From Xanthomonas citri pv. mangiferaeindicae (GTDB lineage: Bacteria; Pseudomonadota; Gammaproteobacteria; Xanthomonadales; Xanthomonadaceae), in the NCBI GenBank assembly GCA_002240395.1, contig CP016836.1, positions 3,224,001 through 3,288,000 on the forward strand: a stretch of 64,000 nucleotides of DNA. The letters are read 5' to 3'. The notes beneath the pieces were generated by a model. The model was given only the letters and a program-made list of their open reading frames with translations. It was not told where the DNA came from and ran no database searches. Position numbers and translations under genes: made by a program. How positions within the stretch are numbered: the first letter of the stretch is position 1; the number at the start of each line of letters is the position of its first letter. Positions 34,197-43,817 of the stretch are shown one piece after another.

Positions 34197-34601
34197 ATGG
34201 AATCGCTCGACCTGCGCAAGGCAGGACTGAAAGTCACCCACCCGCGCATGCGGATTCTGGACCTGCTGGAGCAGCGCACGCCGCGGCAGCATCTCACCGC
34301 CGAGGACATCTACCGGCAGTTGCTCGAGCAGGGCGACGAGATCGGGTTGGCCACGGTGTACCGGGTGCTCACCCAATTCGAGGCCGCGGGCCTGGTGCTC
34401 AAGCACAATTTTGAGGGTGGGCACGCAGTCTACGAGCTCGACCGTGGCGGCCACCACGACCACATGGTGGACGTGGACACCGGCAAGATCATCGAGTTCG
34501 AAAGCGCCGAGATCGAAAAGTTGCAGCACGAGATCGCCGAACGCTACGGCTACCACCTCGAGGACCACTCGCTGGTGCTGTACGTGCGCAAGCGCCGCTG
34601 A
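34197..34601 (+). CDS. fur: ferric uptake regulator Fur
   Basis: 134-residue iron-responsive repressor. The winged-helix domain is clear (LKVTHPRMRILDLLEQRTPR, then AEDIYRQLLEQGDEIGLATV, YRVLTQFEAAGLVLKH). The metal-site His cluster HHDHMVDVDTGKIIEF is present near residue 86. The structural CxxC pair of E. coli Fur is absent (VDVDTG instead), as in Pseudomonas-type Fur. With Fe(II) it should repress iron-uptake genes. The start ATG at 34197 gives the standard length. Confidence 0.97.
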   Translation: MESLDLRKAGLKVTHPRMRILDLLEQRTPRQHLTAEDIYRQLLEQGDEIGLATVYRVLTQFEAAGLVLKHNFEGGHAVYELDRGGHHDHMVDVDTGKIIEFESAEIEKLQHEIAERYGYHLEDHSLVLYVRKRR

Positions 34602-34661
34602 ACGAAGCGGCCGGCGGCCGAGCGCGCGATCCGTAGGTGCGGCCCGAGGCCGCGCCACCGT

Positions 34662-36332
34662 TCAGGGACCGGCTGTCTCCAACAGCTTTCGGGCCGCGGC
34701 GCGGGCTTCGCTGCTGACTTCGACCCCGCCGAGCATCCGCGCCAGTTCTTCGGTCCGGGCCTCGGCGTCGAGCAGGCTGACCCGGCTTTCGGTCGCACCG
34801 CCGCTCGCGGCCTTGTGCACGCGATAGTGCGCATGTCCCTTGGAGGCGACCTGGGGCAGGTGGGTCACGCACAGCACCTGGCGGCTGGCGCCCAGCGCGC
34901 GCAGCTTGCGGCCGACGATGTCGGCGACCGCGCCACCGATGCCCGAGTCGACCTCGTCAAAGACCATCGTCGGCACCGCGTCGTGGCCCAGTGCTGCGAC
35001 CTCGATCGCCAGCGAGATACGCGATAGTTCTCCGCCCGATGCCACACGGCGCAGCGGTCGCGGCGGCTGACCGGCATTCGCCGACACCATGAACTCGATG
35101 CGCTCGGCGCCCTGCGGATCGGGCCGGTCGTGCTCGACCGGCTCGAACGCGATCTCGAAGGTCCCGCCACCCATGCCGAGCTCGTGGATCAGCGCGGTCG
35201 TTGCCTTCGACAGCGCCTTGCCGGCCTTACGGCGGGCGGTGCCCAAACGGTCAGCGGCGCTGCGCCAGCGCGCGAATGCTGCGTCGATCTCGCCGTCCAG
35301 GCGCGCCAGGCGCTCGCCGGCGCCGTCGAGCTGTTCGAGCTCGGCGGCCAGCCGCTGCTGAACCTCGCTCAGTTCTTCGGGCGTGACACGGTGTTTGCGC
35401 GCCAGTTCGTGCAGCCGGCCCAAGCGTTGCTCGAGCAGTTCGAGTTCGGCCGGGTCGATGTCGAGGTCGTCGCGGACCTGGCCGAGCAGGCGGGTGGCCT
35501 CGTCGAGCTGGATCGTGGCGGCGTCGAGCATCGCGTCCACCTCGCCCAGCCGCGGTTCGTGCGCACGCATCCGACCCAGTTCGTGGCGCAGCGCGTGCAG
35601 CGCCTGCGGCAGGCCGACGGCGTCCTCACCGCTCATCCGGGCCAGCGCGGCGTCGCAGGTCTGGATCAGGCCGGCAGCGTTGGCATGGCGCCGGTGCGCG
35701 ACGTGCAGTTCGGCGATTGCTTCGGGCTCCAACCGCTCGCCTTCCAGCTCGTCGAGCTGGTGGCGCAGCCAGTCGCGGCGCTCGCCGACATCGCCGATGC
35801 CGATCAGCGCCTCGCGCTCGCCCTGTAATGTGCGCCAGTCCTGCGCTGCGCTGCGGACCGCGGCCAGCAACGCGCCATTGCCGGCTTGGGCATCGAGCAG
35901 CGCCAACTGGCTGCCACGTGCCAGCAGGGCTTGGTGTTCGTGCTGGCCGTGGATCTCAACCAGGCGTCCGGCGAGCTCGGACAGTTGGGCGATCGTCGCC
36001 GGCCGCCCATTGATCCAGGCCCGCGAGCCGCCGTCGGCGCGCAGCGTGCGCCGCAACTGGCAGGTCGCGCCTTCGTCGAGCTCGTTGTCGCGCAGCCAGC
36101 GCAGCGCCGGTGCGGCGTCGTCCAGCGTGAATTCGGCATGCAGCTCGGCGCGCTCGGCGCCGTGGCGGACGATGCCGCTGTCGGCGCGCTGGCCGGACAG
36201 AAAGCCCAGCGCATCGACCAGCAGCGACTTGCCGGCGCCGGTCTCGCCGGAGATGACGGTCAGCCCCGGACCGAACTCGAGGTCGGTGGCGGTGGCGACG
36301 GCGAAGTTGCGAATGGCGAGGTGGGTGAGCAT
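34662..36332 (-). CDS. recN: DNA repair protein RecN
   Basis: SMC-like ATPase of 556 residues for double-strand break repair. Walker A (GLTVISGETGAGKSLLVDAL, residues 22-41), then NGRPATIAQLSELAGRLVEI and the QHEHQALL box, a long coiled coil (residues 160-370), the signature (LRRVASGGELSRISLAIE) and Walker B (TMVFDEVDSGIGG). It is divergent from hrcA. Expression is normally LexA-controlled; no clear SOS box is visible in the 117-bp intergenic gap. Confidence 0.96.
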   Translation of the reverse strand: MLTHLAIRNFAVATATDLEFGPGLTVISGETGAGKSLLVDALGFLSGQRADSGIVRHGAERAELHAEFTLDDAAPALRWLRDNELDEGATCQLRRTLRADGGSRAWINGRPATIAQLSELAGRLVEIHGQHEHQALLARGSQLALLDAQAGNGALLAAVRSAAQDWRTLQGEREALIGIGDVGERRDWLRHQLDELEGERLEPEAIAELHVAHRRHANAAGLIQTCDAALARMSGEDAVGLPQALHALRHELGRMRAHEPRLGEVDAMLDAATIQLDEATRLLGQVRDDLDIDPAELELLEQRLGRLHELARKHRVTPEELSEVQQRLAAELEQLDGAGERLARLDGEIDAAFARWRSAADRLGTARRKAGKALSKATTALIHELGMGGGTFEIAFEPVEHDRPDPQGAERIEFMVSANAGQPPRPLRRVASGGELSRISLAIEVAALGHDAVPTMVFDEVDSGIGGAVADIVGRKLRALGASRQVLCVTHLPQVASKGHAHYRVHKAASGGATESRVSLLDAEARTEELARMLGGVEVSSEARAAARKLLETAGP

Positions 36333-36449
36333 CGGTGGAATTGTGCCTTGGCGGCCTGCGGTCGTGTAGCGGCGGCTTGATAGCCCGCGCACGTCTCACC
36401 GGTGGAGACCGCGCTTGCATCGGTGGCGGCGGCGCCGTATACCGCCCGC

Positions 36450-37535
36450 ATGTCGTCCGACACCCGCCATCCGCTCGACCCGCGCGCCCGCCAACTGTTG
36501 CGCACGCTGATCGGGCGGCACATCCGCGACGGCGAGCCGGTCGGGTCGCAGACGCTCGCCCGGCATGCCGGTCTGGATGTGAGCCCGGCGACCATCCGCA
36601 ACATCCTGGCCGACCTGGAAGAAGCCGGGCTGTTGAGCTCCCCGCACACCTCGGCCGGGCGCGTGCCCACCGCGCAGGGCTACCGGGTGTTCGTCGATTC
36701 GCTGCTGCAGGTCAAGCCGCTGCGCGAGCAGGAGCTGGTGCGGCTGCGCGGGGAGCTGACCGGGGCCGGCGGGCACCAGTCGCTGCTGGGCAGTGCGTCG
36801 GAGCTGGTCTCGGCGATGACGCGCTTCGTCGGCGTGGTCTCGGTGCCGCGACGCGAGCAACTGGCGTTTCGGCACATCGATTTCGTGCCGCTCGACGGCC
36901 AGCGGGTCATGGCGATCATCGTGTTCGCCGACCACGAGGTGCAGAACCGGATTTTCCAGACCCGGCGCAGCTTCGACGCCGCCGAGCTCGAGCGCGTGGC
37001 CAATTACCTGAACCAACATTGCGCGGGCCGGCCCATGGCGGTGGTGCGGGCGACGCTGGTCGAGGAACTTCGCCACGCCCGCGACGAGATGGAGGCGCTG
37101 CTGGCGCAGACGATGGAGTTGGCCGAACAGGCGCTGGTGCCGGCCGACGAGGACATGGTGCTGGCCGGGCAGAATCGGCTGATCGGGGTGCAGGACCTGT
37201 CGGATCTGGACCGGCTGCGCGAACTGTTCGAGGCGTTTTCCCGCAAGCGCGAAATCCTGCAGTTGCTCGAACGCACACTGCACGCGCCGGGCGTGCGCAT
37301 CTTCATTGGCGAGGAAACCGGCCTGGCGCCGCTGGAGGGCGTGTCGCTGGTCACCGCGCCCTATGCCGCGGGCGGGCGGACGCTGGGCGTGTTGGGGGTG
37401 ATCGGCCCGACCCGCATGGCCTATGACCGGGTGATCCCGGTGGTGCAGGCGACCGCCGATCTGTTGGGCGCGGCGCTCGGCGGCCATCCTGCGGCAGGCG
37501 AGGGCGCGCCGGGCCGCACGCCAGACGCGGCCTAA
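36450..37535 (+). CDS. hrcA: heat-inducible transcription repressor HrcA
   Basis: 361-residue repressor with an N-terminal winged helix (LDPRARQLLRTLIGRHIRDG, then VGSQTLARHAGLDVSPATIR and NILADLEEAGLLSSPHTSAG), and a C-terminal GAF-like regulatory domain (VRIFIGEETGLAPLEGVSLV). HrcA binds CIRCE elements and senses GroEL availability. The start at 36450 (MSSDTRHP) leaves no ribosome site, but a start at 36402 looks too long. No CIRCE palindrome (GCACTC-N9-GAGTGC) was found in this window, so its target is probably groESL elsewhere. Confidence 0.95.
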   Translation: MSSDTRHPLDPRARQLLRTLIGRHIRDGEPVGSQTLARHAGLDVSPATIRNILADLEEAGLLSSPHTSAGRVPTAQGYRVFVDSLLQVKPLREQELVRLRGELTGAGGHQSLLGSASELVSAMTRFVGVVSVPRREQLAFRHIDFVPLDGQRVMAIIVFADHEVQNRIFQTRRSFDAAELERVANYLNQHCAGRPMAVVRATLVEELRHARDEMEALLAQTMELAEQALVPADEDMVLAGQNRLIGVQDLSDLDRLRELFEAFSRKREILQLLERTLHAPGVRIFIGEETGLAPLEGVSLVTAPYAAGGRTLGVLGVIGPTRMAYDRVIPVVQATADLLGAALGGHPAAGEGAPGRTPDAA

Positions 37536-37573
37536 AGTCACCGGGCGCGGCGGCGTCGAGTTCCCGGCCGCGG

Positions 37574-37599
37574 CTTGAAACCGCGGCGGCCAGCCCCAT
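37574..37599 (+). promoter_or_regulatory. sigma-32 (RpoH) promoter of grpE
   Basis: CTTGAAA (37574-37580) and CCCCAT (37594-37599) are separated by 13 bp: a full match to the heat-shock promoter consensus CTTGAAA-N11-16-CCCCAT. It lies 43 bp before grpE and is embedded in the hairpin-like CCGCGG-CTTGAAA-CCGCGG. Confidence 0.85.
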
Positions 37600-37642
37600 A
37601 GCTGGGCGGGTCGGCGGCCAGACGCCCGCCCCGGAACCAGAC

Positions 37643-38173
37643 ATGACCCAGGAACAGCACGAGACGCAGCACCCCGAAACCCACGAGTCCAACGACCAGG
37701 CCACGCCGGTCGAGGCCCAGCTGACCGAGCAGGTCGAGCTGCTGAAGGCCGAGCTCGAACAGGTGCGCGCCCAGAGCCTGCTCGAGCGCGCCGACCTAGA
37801 GAACCAGCGTAAGCGCCTGGCGCGCGAGATCGAGACCGCGCGCCGGTTCGCCAACGAGCGCCTGCTCTCGTCGCTGGTGCCGGTGTTCGACGCGCTCGAG
37901 GCGGGGCTGGCGAGCGCACCGGAGAACGATCCGCTGCGCGCCGGCGTCGAACTGACGCTGCGCGAACTGGTCAAGGCGACCGAGAGCAACGGTCTGCGCG
38001 TGGTCGCGCCGGCGGCTGGCGACCCCTTCGACCCTGAACACCATCAGGCGATGAGCATCGTCGAGGTGCCGGGCGTGCCGCCGGGCGCGGTCGCCCAGGT
38101 CTTCCAGAAGGGCTACCTGCTCAATGAGCGCCTGCTGCGCCCGGCGATGGTGGTCGTGGCCAAGGCCGACTGA
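37643..38173 (+). CDS. grpE: GrpE, nucleotide exchange factor of DnaK
   Basis: 176-residue cochaperone that releases ADP from DnaK. A charged, Glu/His-rich N-terminus is followed by a long helix (TEQVELLKAELEQVRAQSLL, residues 29-48) and the C-terminal four-helix/beta-wing domain (LVPVFDALEAGLASAPENDP; PAAGDPFDPEHHQAMSIVEV; VFQKGYLLNERLLRPAMVVV). Length is typical. It sits in hrcA-grpE-dnaK-dnaJ order and has its own sigma-32 promoter. Confidence 0.96.
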   Translation: MTQEQHETQHPETHESNDQATPVEAQLTEQVELLKAELEQVRAQSLLERADLENQRKRLAREIETARRFANERLLSSLVPVFDALEAGLASAPENDPLRAGVELTLRELVKATESNGLRVVAPAAGDPFDPEHHQAMSIVEVPGVPPGAVAQVFQKGYLLNERLLRPAMVVVAKAD

Positions 38174-38213
38174 GCGCGACCGGCGCCGACTGGCGCCCTT
38201 GCGCATCACACCG

Positions 38214-38242
38214 CTTGAACGCTGTGTTGCGCGTCCCCAGAT
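38214..38242 (+). promoter_or_regulatory. sigma-32 promoter of dnaK
   Basis: CTTGAAC (38214-38220) and CCCCAGAT (38235-38242) are 14 bp apart, differing from the RpoH consensus at one base in each element. It lies 64 bp before dnaK, giving the chaperone its own heat-shock promoter. Confidence 0.75.
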
Positions 38243-38305
38243 ACCCCGCATCGACGGCCTCGCCGCCGTCCCCGCACAACGACATTTCCTAGAGGAAGCA
38301 CTGCA

Positions 38306-40231
<1,926 letters not shown>

Positions 40232-40255
40232 TCGGCGCAGTCGTGATGCGTGATG

Positions 40256-40286
40256 GAAAGAAGCGGAGCTCAGCTCCGCTTCTTTC
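40256..40286 (+). terminator. perfect palindrome after dnaK
   Basis: GAAAGAAGCGGAGCT, one base, then AGCTCCGCTTCTTTC: a 15-bp perfect stem about 25 bp after the dnaK stop. The 3' arm ends in CTTTCTC, so it could act as a leaky terminator that reduces dnaJ relative to dnaK, or stabilise the dnaK mRNA end. Confidence 0.7.
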
Positions 40287-40345
40287 TCGCGTGGTCACAC
40301 TCTAACGCTTGGCCTCCCCCATCCCGCATTACGAATCACGGCCTC

Positions 40346-41473
40346 ATGAGCAAACGCGATTACTACGAAGTCCTTGGCGTCTCCCGCACCGCCAGCGAAG
40401 ACGAGCTGAAGAAGGCGTATCGCCGTTGCGCGATGAAGCACCACCCGGACCGCAACCCAGGCGATGCCGCCGCCGAGGCCGCGTTTAAGGAGTGCAAGGA
40501 GGCCTACGAGGTGCTGTCGGACGGCGGCAAGCGTCGGATGTACGACCAGCACGGGCATGCCGCGTTCGAGCACGGCATGGGCGGGGGCAATGCCGGACCG
40601 GGCTTCGGTCCGGACATGGGCGATATCTTTGGCGACATCTTCGGCAACATCTTCGGCGGCGGCGGACGCAGCGGCCCGCGTCGCGGCGCCGACGTGGGCT
40701 ATGTGATGGAGCTCGATCTCGAGGAAGCGGTCGCTGGTGTCGAGAAGCGCATCGAGCTACCGACGCTGACCGGCTGCGACGACTGCAATGGCAGCGGCTC
40801 GGAAGATGGCAAGCGCGAGACCTGTTCGACCTGCGCCGGTCGCGGCCAGGTGCGCATGCAGCGCGGGCCCTTCACGATGCAGCAGGCCTGTCCGCATTGC
40901 GGCGGGCATGGCCAGGTGATCGCCAATCCCTGCAAGACGTGTCATGGCGCGGGCCGGGTCGAGGACGAAAAGGTGCTGTCGGTGAAGATTCCCGCCGGCG
41001 TCGATTCGGGTGATCGCATCCGCTTGTCGGGCGAAGGCGAGGCCGGTCCGGCCGGTGCGCCGCCCGGCGATCTCTATGTCGAGGTGCGGGTGCGCCCGCA
41101 CGACATCTTCGTGCGCGACGGCGACGACCTGCATTGCGAGGTGCCGATCCGCATCTCGCAGGCCGCGCTCGGCGACACGGTGCGCGTGCCCACGCTCGGC
41201 GGCGAGGCGGAGATCCGCATTCCGGCCGAGACCCAGACCGGTAAGGTGTTCCGCTTGCGCGACAAGGGCGTCAAGTCGGTGCGCAGCCGCTCGGTCGGCG
41301 ACCTGTACTGCAAGATCTTCGTCGAGACGCCGGTCAATCTGACGGCCGACCAGCGCGATCTGCTGCAGCGCTTCGAGGCGACGTTCACCACCGAGAACGC
41401 ACGCCGGCATTCGCCCAAGTCGAGCACCTTCATGGATGGCGTCAAGGGCTTCTGGGAACGCATGACGTCCTGA
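40346..41473 (+). CDS. dnaJ: co-chaperone DnaJ (Hsp40)
   Basis: 375-residue type I DnaJ. The J domain has DYYEVLGVSRTASEDELKKA and the HPD motif in MKHHPDRNPGD; a Gly/Phe-rich linker (MGDIFGDIFGNIFGGGGRSG) follows; the zinc domain has four CxxCxGxG repeats (CDDCNGSG, CSTCAGRG, CPHCGGHG, CKTCHGAG); the C-terminal substrate domain ends in GVKGFWERMTS. It stimulates DnaK ATPase. It is the last gene before a 1.4-kb gene-free stretch. Confidence 0.98.
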   Translation: MSKRDYYEVLGVSRTASEDELKKAYRRCAMKHHPDRNPGDAAAEAAFKECKEAYEVLSDGGKRRMYDQHGHAAFEHGMGGGNAGPGFGPDMGDIFGDIFGNIFGGGGRSGPRRGADVGYVMELDLEEAVAGVEKRIELPTLTGCDDCNGSGSEDGKRETCSTCAGRGQVRMQRGPFTMQQACPHCGGHGQVIANPCKTCHGAGRVEDEKVLSVKIPAGVDSGDRIRLSGEGEAGPAGAPPGDLYVEVRVRPHDIFVRDGDDLHCEVPIRISQAALGDTVRVPTLGGEAEIRIPAETQTGKVFRLRDKGVKSVRSRSVGDLYCKIFVETPVNLTADQRDLLQRFEATFTTENARRHSPKSSTFMDGVKGFWERMTS

Positions 41474-42007
41474 GCCCGCGCGCCGCTCGGCGAGGCGCTC
41501 GGCGGCGCGCGCGATGCAGATGCGGCGAAGGCGTCGACCGCCTTCCGCCGACAGGCTCCCATACGCTTGTGCCGCAGTGCTGACCCCGCTGCGTGGGGCA
41601 AGCCGTGCCCGAGCGGGCACATCGTCATGTGCCCCTCTTGACGCAAACAAGGCGAGCTGCAGACACGGCGCGGGCGTCCGTGGATGTTCAATGCGTGTAC
41701 GACAGGCCGCTTCGTGCGCCTGTCAGCCCGGCGCACCACACCGAAGTACCGCCCACGCACCTCGTCGCTGAGACGATGGGATCGACGTCTTCGACCTAGG
41801 CGCCGGCCGAGCACCGACTGGGCGCTCCGCAGGCGAGCTGCGAACGGCTGACGCGGTACGTCACGCGACGCCAGTGCCGCCGATGGGCCACGCCCGGTGC
41901 GGCGATTGTGGCCTGCAGGTCGTTGGGCGCATCCGCATTGCGGACGATCATCGGTGCGATTCGAGACGCGCAATGGGCATGGCGCGTCGATTCCGCGACC
42001 GGACTGC
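41474..42007. other. gene-free DNA after dnaJ
   Basis: This 534-bp segment precedes the DnaA-box units. Open frames on both strands are short and have no ribosome site or family motif. A few 6-8 bp inverted repeats occur (such as CGAGCGGGCAC near 41610), with nothing I can assign. It separates the heat-shock genes from the repeat region. Confidence 0.5.
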
Positions 42008-42744
42008 TTGACGGACGGACACATTGCCCATAGCGCGATCGGTATCCACAGCCGGTGTGGATGTCATGACGACAAACATGTGGATAAGCCGCGCCGCCCC
42101 GCTTGCGATCGGGTGTGTTTTTGGCTGGTCATTTTTTCGCCAGCCGTTGGTTCGCAGCCCAACGCAGGGCTTGCTTCGCGCAATCGGTTCTGCATACGCA
42201 CGGCGCGTGCATGGTCTGCGCGCCCAACGGCGTGGGCGCAGCGGCGCGATGCGACGATCCAGCGCCATGGGCGATGGCATTGCAGGCACGGTGTTGCAGT
42301 CGAACCCCAGGCGGGGAGAACACCCCGCGGCCGCTTGACGACGTCGCGATCGCGGCCACCACGCCGGTCATCCACAAGCGATGTGGATGCTCTGGTCACA
42401 AAGGTGTGGATAAGCATCGCGCGGCCGCTTCGCAGGCGGGTGCATTTTGCGTGGTGAAATTTTCGCCATCCGCCTGGGCAGCCGGAGAATCTGGACTTGA
42501 CCTGCGCAACTGTGGATGCATCGCATGCTGTCGCCTCCCGGGCCGGCGAGGACCGAGGCAAGGTCGCGACTTGACGGCCGCGCTGCGCCGACTCCGGCCG
42601 CGGTCGTCCACAGCCGGTGTGGATGGCCTGGTCACAAAGATGTGGATAAGCAGGGGCGGCCCTTCATTGGCGCGGCACGCTCGTGGTGGCGAAAAAATCG
42701 CCATGCATCGCCCGGATACGACGAAGCTGTGCTTGACCCGCGCA
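42008..42744 (+). repeat. three 174-175 bp units carrying DnaA-box sequences
   Basis: Three copies run at 42008-42182, 42335-42508 and 42571-42744, separated by 152 and 62 bp. Each has, in fixed order and spacing: TTGACG; about 35 bp on, ATCCACA-N5-TGTGGAT (GTCCACA in the third); 35 bp from that palindrome's start, TGTGGATAAG, a perfect DnaA box (TTATCCACA on the other strand) at 42079-42087, 42405-42413 and 42641-42649; 44-48 bp on, a small hairpin with an A/T loop; then TTGMCYYGCGCA. Spacer sequence is poorly conserved. Function is unknown; DnaA binding, titration or reactivation is inferred. Confidence 0.8.
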
Positions 42745-42889
42745 GCGGATTGCGCCGCGCCCGCCACGGGCCATGTGAAATGCGTGGATCTGCGTTCGTT
42801 GTTGGAACGCTCAGTCCTGGAAACGATGCAGTGCGATCTTCACCCGAGGCGGTCGGCCACGCTTCCGCCTCGAGGCTAGAATGCGCGCT

Positions 42890-42955
42890 ATGAAGATCCG
42901 ACCCGATGGCGTTGCCATTTCAACCCCACTGCTGCGATTGGCGGTGACCCAATGA
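42890..42955 (+). CDS. 21-codon leader reading frame coupled to dapB
   Basis: ATG 42890 opens MKIRPDGVAISTPLLRLAVT(Q) and ends with TGA at 42953-42955, overlapping the dapB ATG at 42952 (ATGA). A -10-like TAGAAT lies at 42877-42882, so transcription could begin at or next to this ATG and make a leaderless message. No ribosome site precedes the ATG. Whether it is translated is unknown; the overlap suggests coupled translation of dapB. Confidence 0.4.
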   Translation: MKIRPDGVAISTPLLRLAVTQ

Positions 42956-43686
42956 GCGCACCTGTCCGGGTGCTGGTGCACGGGGCATCCGGCCGGATGG
43001 GGCAGGCGGTGCTGCGCTTGGCAGCGTCGTGCGACGGTTTGGTGGTCGTGGCGGCGGTGTCGGGCAGTGCGCCGCGCCAGCGGGTGATCGGCGGGGTGCC
43101 GTATTTCGGCGCCGCCGAGCTCAGCGGCGCGCCGCCCTTCGACGTCGCCATCGACTTCAGCCTGCCGGCGGGCTTCGATGCGCTGCTGGCGCTGTGCGAG
43201 CGGCGTGGTACGGCGCTGGTGTCGGGCACCACCGGCCTGTCCGAGGCGCAGACCGCGGCCCTCGACGCCGCGGCGGCGCGGATTCCGGTGCTGTGGGCCT
43301 CGAACTTCAGCCTCGGAGTCGCGGTCCTGCAGGACCTGGTGGCGCGCGCGGCGGCGATGCTGCCGGGCTGGGACTGCGACATCGTCGAGTCGCACCACAC
43401 GCGCAAGCTCGACGCGCCATCGGGGACCGCGTTGACGCTGGGCGCGGCCGCCGAGGGGCAGGGCGCTCGTCCGCGCTACGCCTCGATCCGCGCCGGCGAT
43501 ATCGTCGGCGAGCATCTGGTGCAGTTCACGACCCGCGGCGAGCGCATCGAGCTCGTTCACCGGGCCGGCGATCGCGACATCTTCGCGGCCGGGGCGTTGC
43601 ACGTCGCGATGCGGCTGGCCGGGCGCGCGCCGCGCCGTTACGCGATCGCCGAGCTGCTCGGCGCAGGCGACGCGCCGGTTGCGTGA
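42952..43686 (+). CDS. dapB: 4-hydroxy-tetrahydrodipicolinate reductase
   Basis: Lysine/peptidoglycan (DAP) pathway enzyme of 244 residues. The NAD(P) fold is VRVLVHGASGRMGQAVLRLA (residues 5-24), then AIDFSLPAGFDALLALCERR (substrate loop), VSGTTGLSEAQ and ASNFSLGVAVLQDLV, with catalytic motif SHHTRKLDAPSGTALTLG near residue 144 (Lys of HHxxKxDAPSG present). Ends LLGAGDAPVA. The short upstream frame overlaps its ATG. It is followed by carA about 130 bp later. Confidence 0.95.
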   Translation: MSAPVRVLVHGASGRMGQAVLRLAASCDGLVVVAAVSGSAPRQRVIGGVPYFGAAELSGAPPFDVAIDFSLPAGFDALLALCERRGTALVSGTTGLSEAQTAALDAAAARIPVLWASNFSLGVAVLQDLVARAAAMLPGWDCDIVESHHTRKLDAPSGTALTLGAAAEGQGARPRYASIRAGDIVGEHLVQFTTRGERIELVHRAGDRDIFAAGALHVAMRLAGRAPRRYAIAELLGAGDAPVA

Positions 43687-43728
43687 CCGGTCGCGTGCGC
43701 CGCGCTGGCGCAGCGGGGCCGGCGTCGG

Positions 43729-43734
43729 TACAAT
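43729..43734 (+). promoter_or_regulatory. -10 element of carA
   Basis: TACAAT is a good -10 hexamer 83 bp before the carA GTG. No strong -35 is visible upstream in this GC-rich stretch. The leader between it and the gene is pyrimidine-rich near CTGCCGCCGC, but no attenuator is clear. Confidence 0.45.
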
Positions 43735-43817
43735 TCTCGCTCGCCTGAACCTCTCGCCTCCGGACCGGCTGCCGCCGCTCTGGCGGTTTCCTGCAACCTG
43801 ACGTAGGCGAAGACCAC

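Noticed and set aside
36333..36449. CIRCE operator before hrcA
   Set aside because: I looked for GCACTC-N9-GAGTGC and found no match here or in the other heat-shock gaps.
42008..42013. TTGACG at the start of each repeat unit as -35 promoter elements
   Set aside because: No -10 hexamer occurs at the right distance in any of the three copies.
41948..42767. Minus-strand frames with shared peptides such as LIHxFVT
   Set aside because: The shared peptides come from the repeated DnaA-box units read in the same frame, not from protein homology; no starts with ribosome sites.
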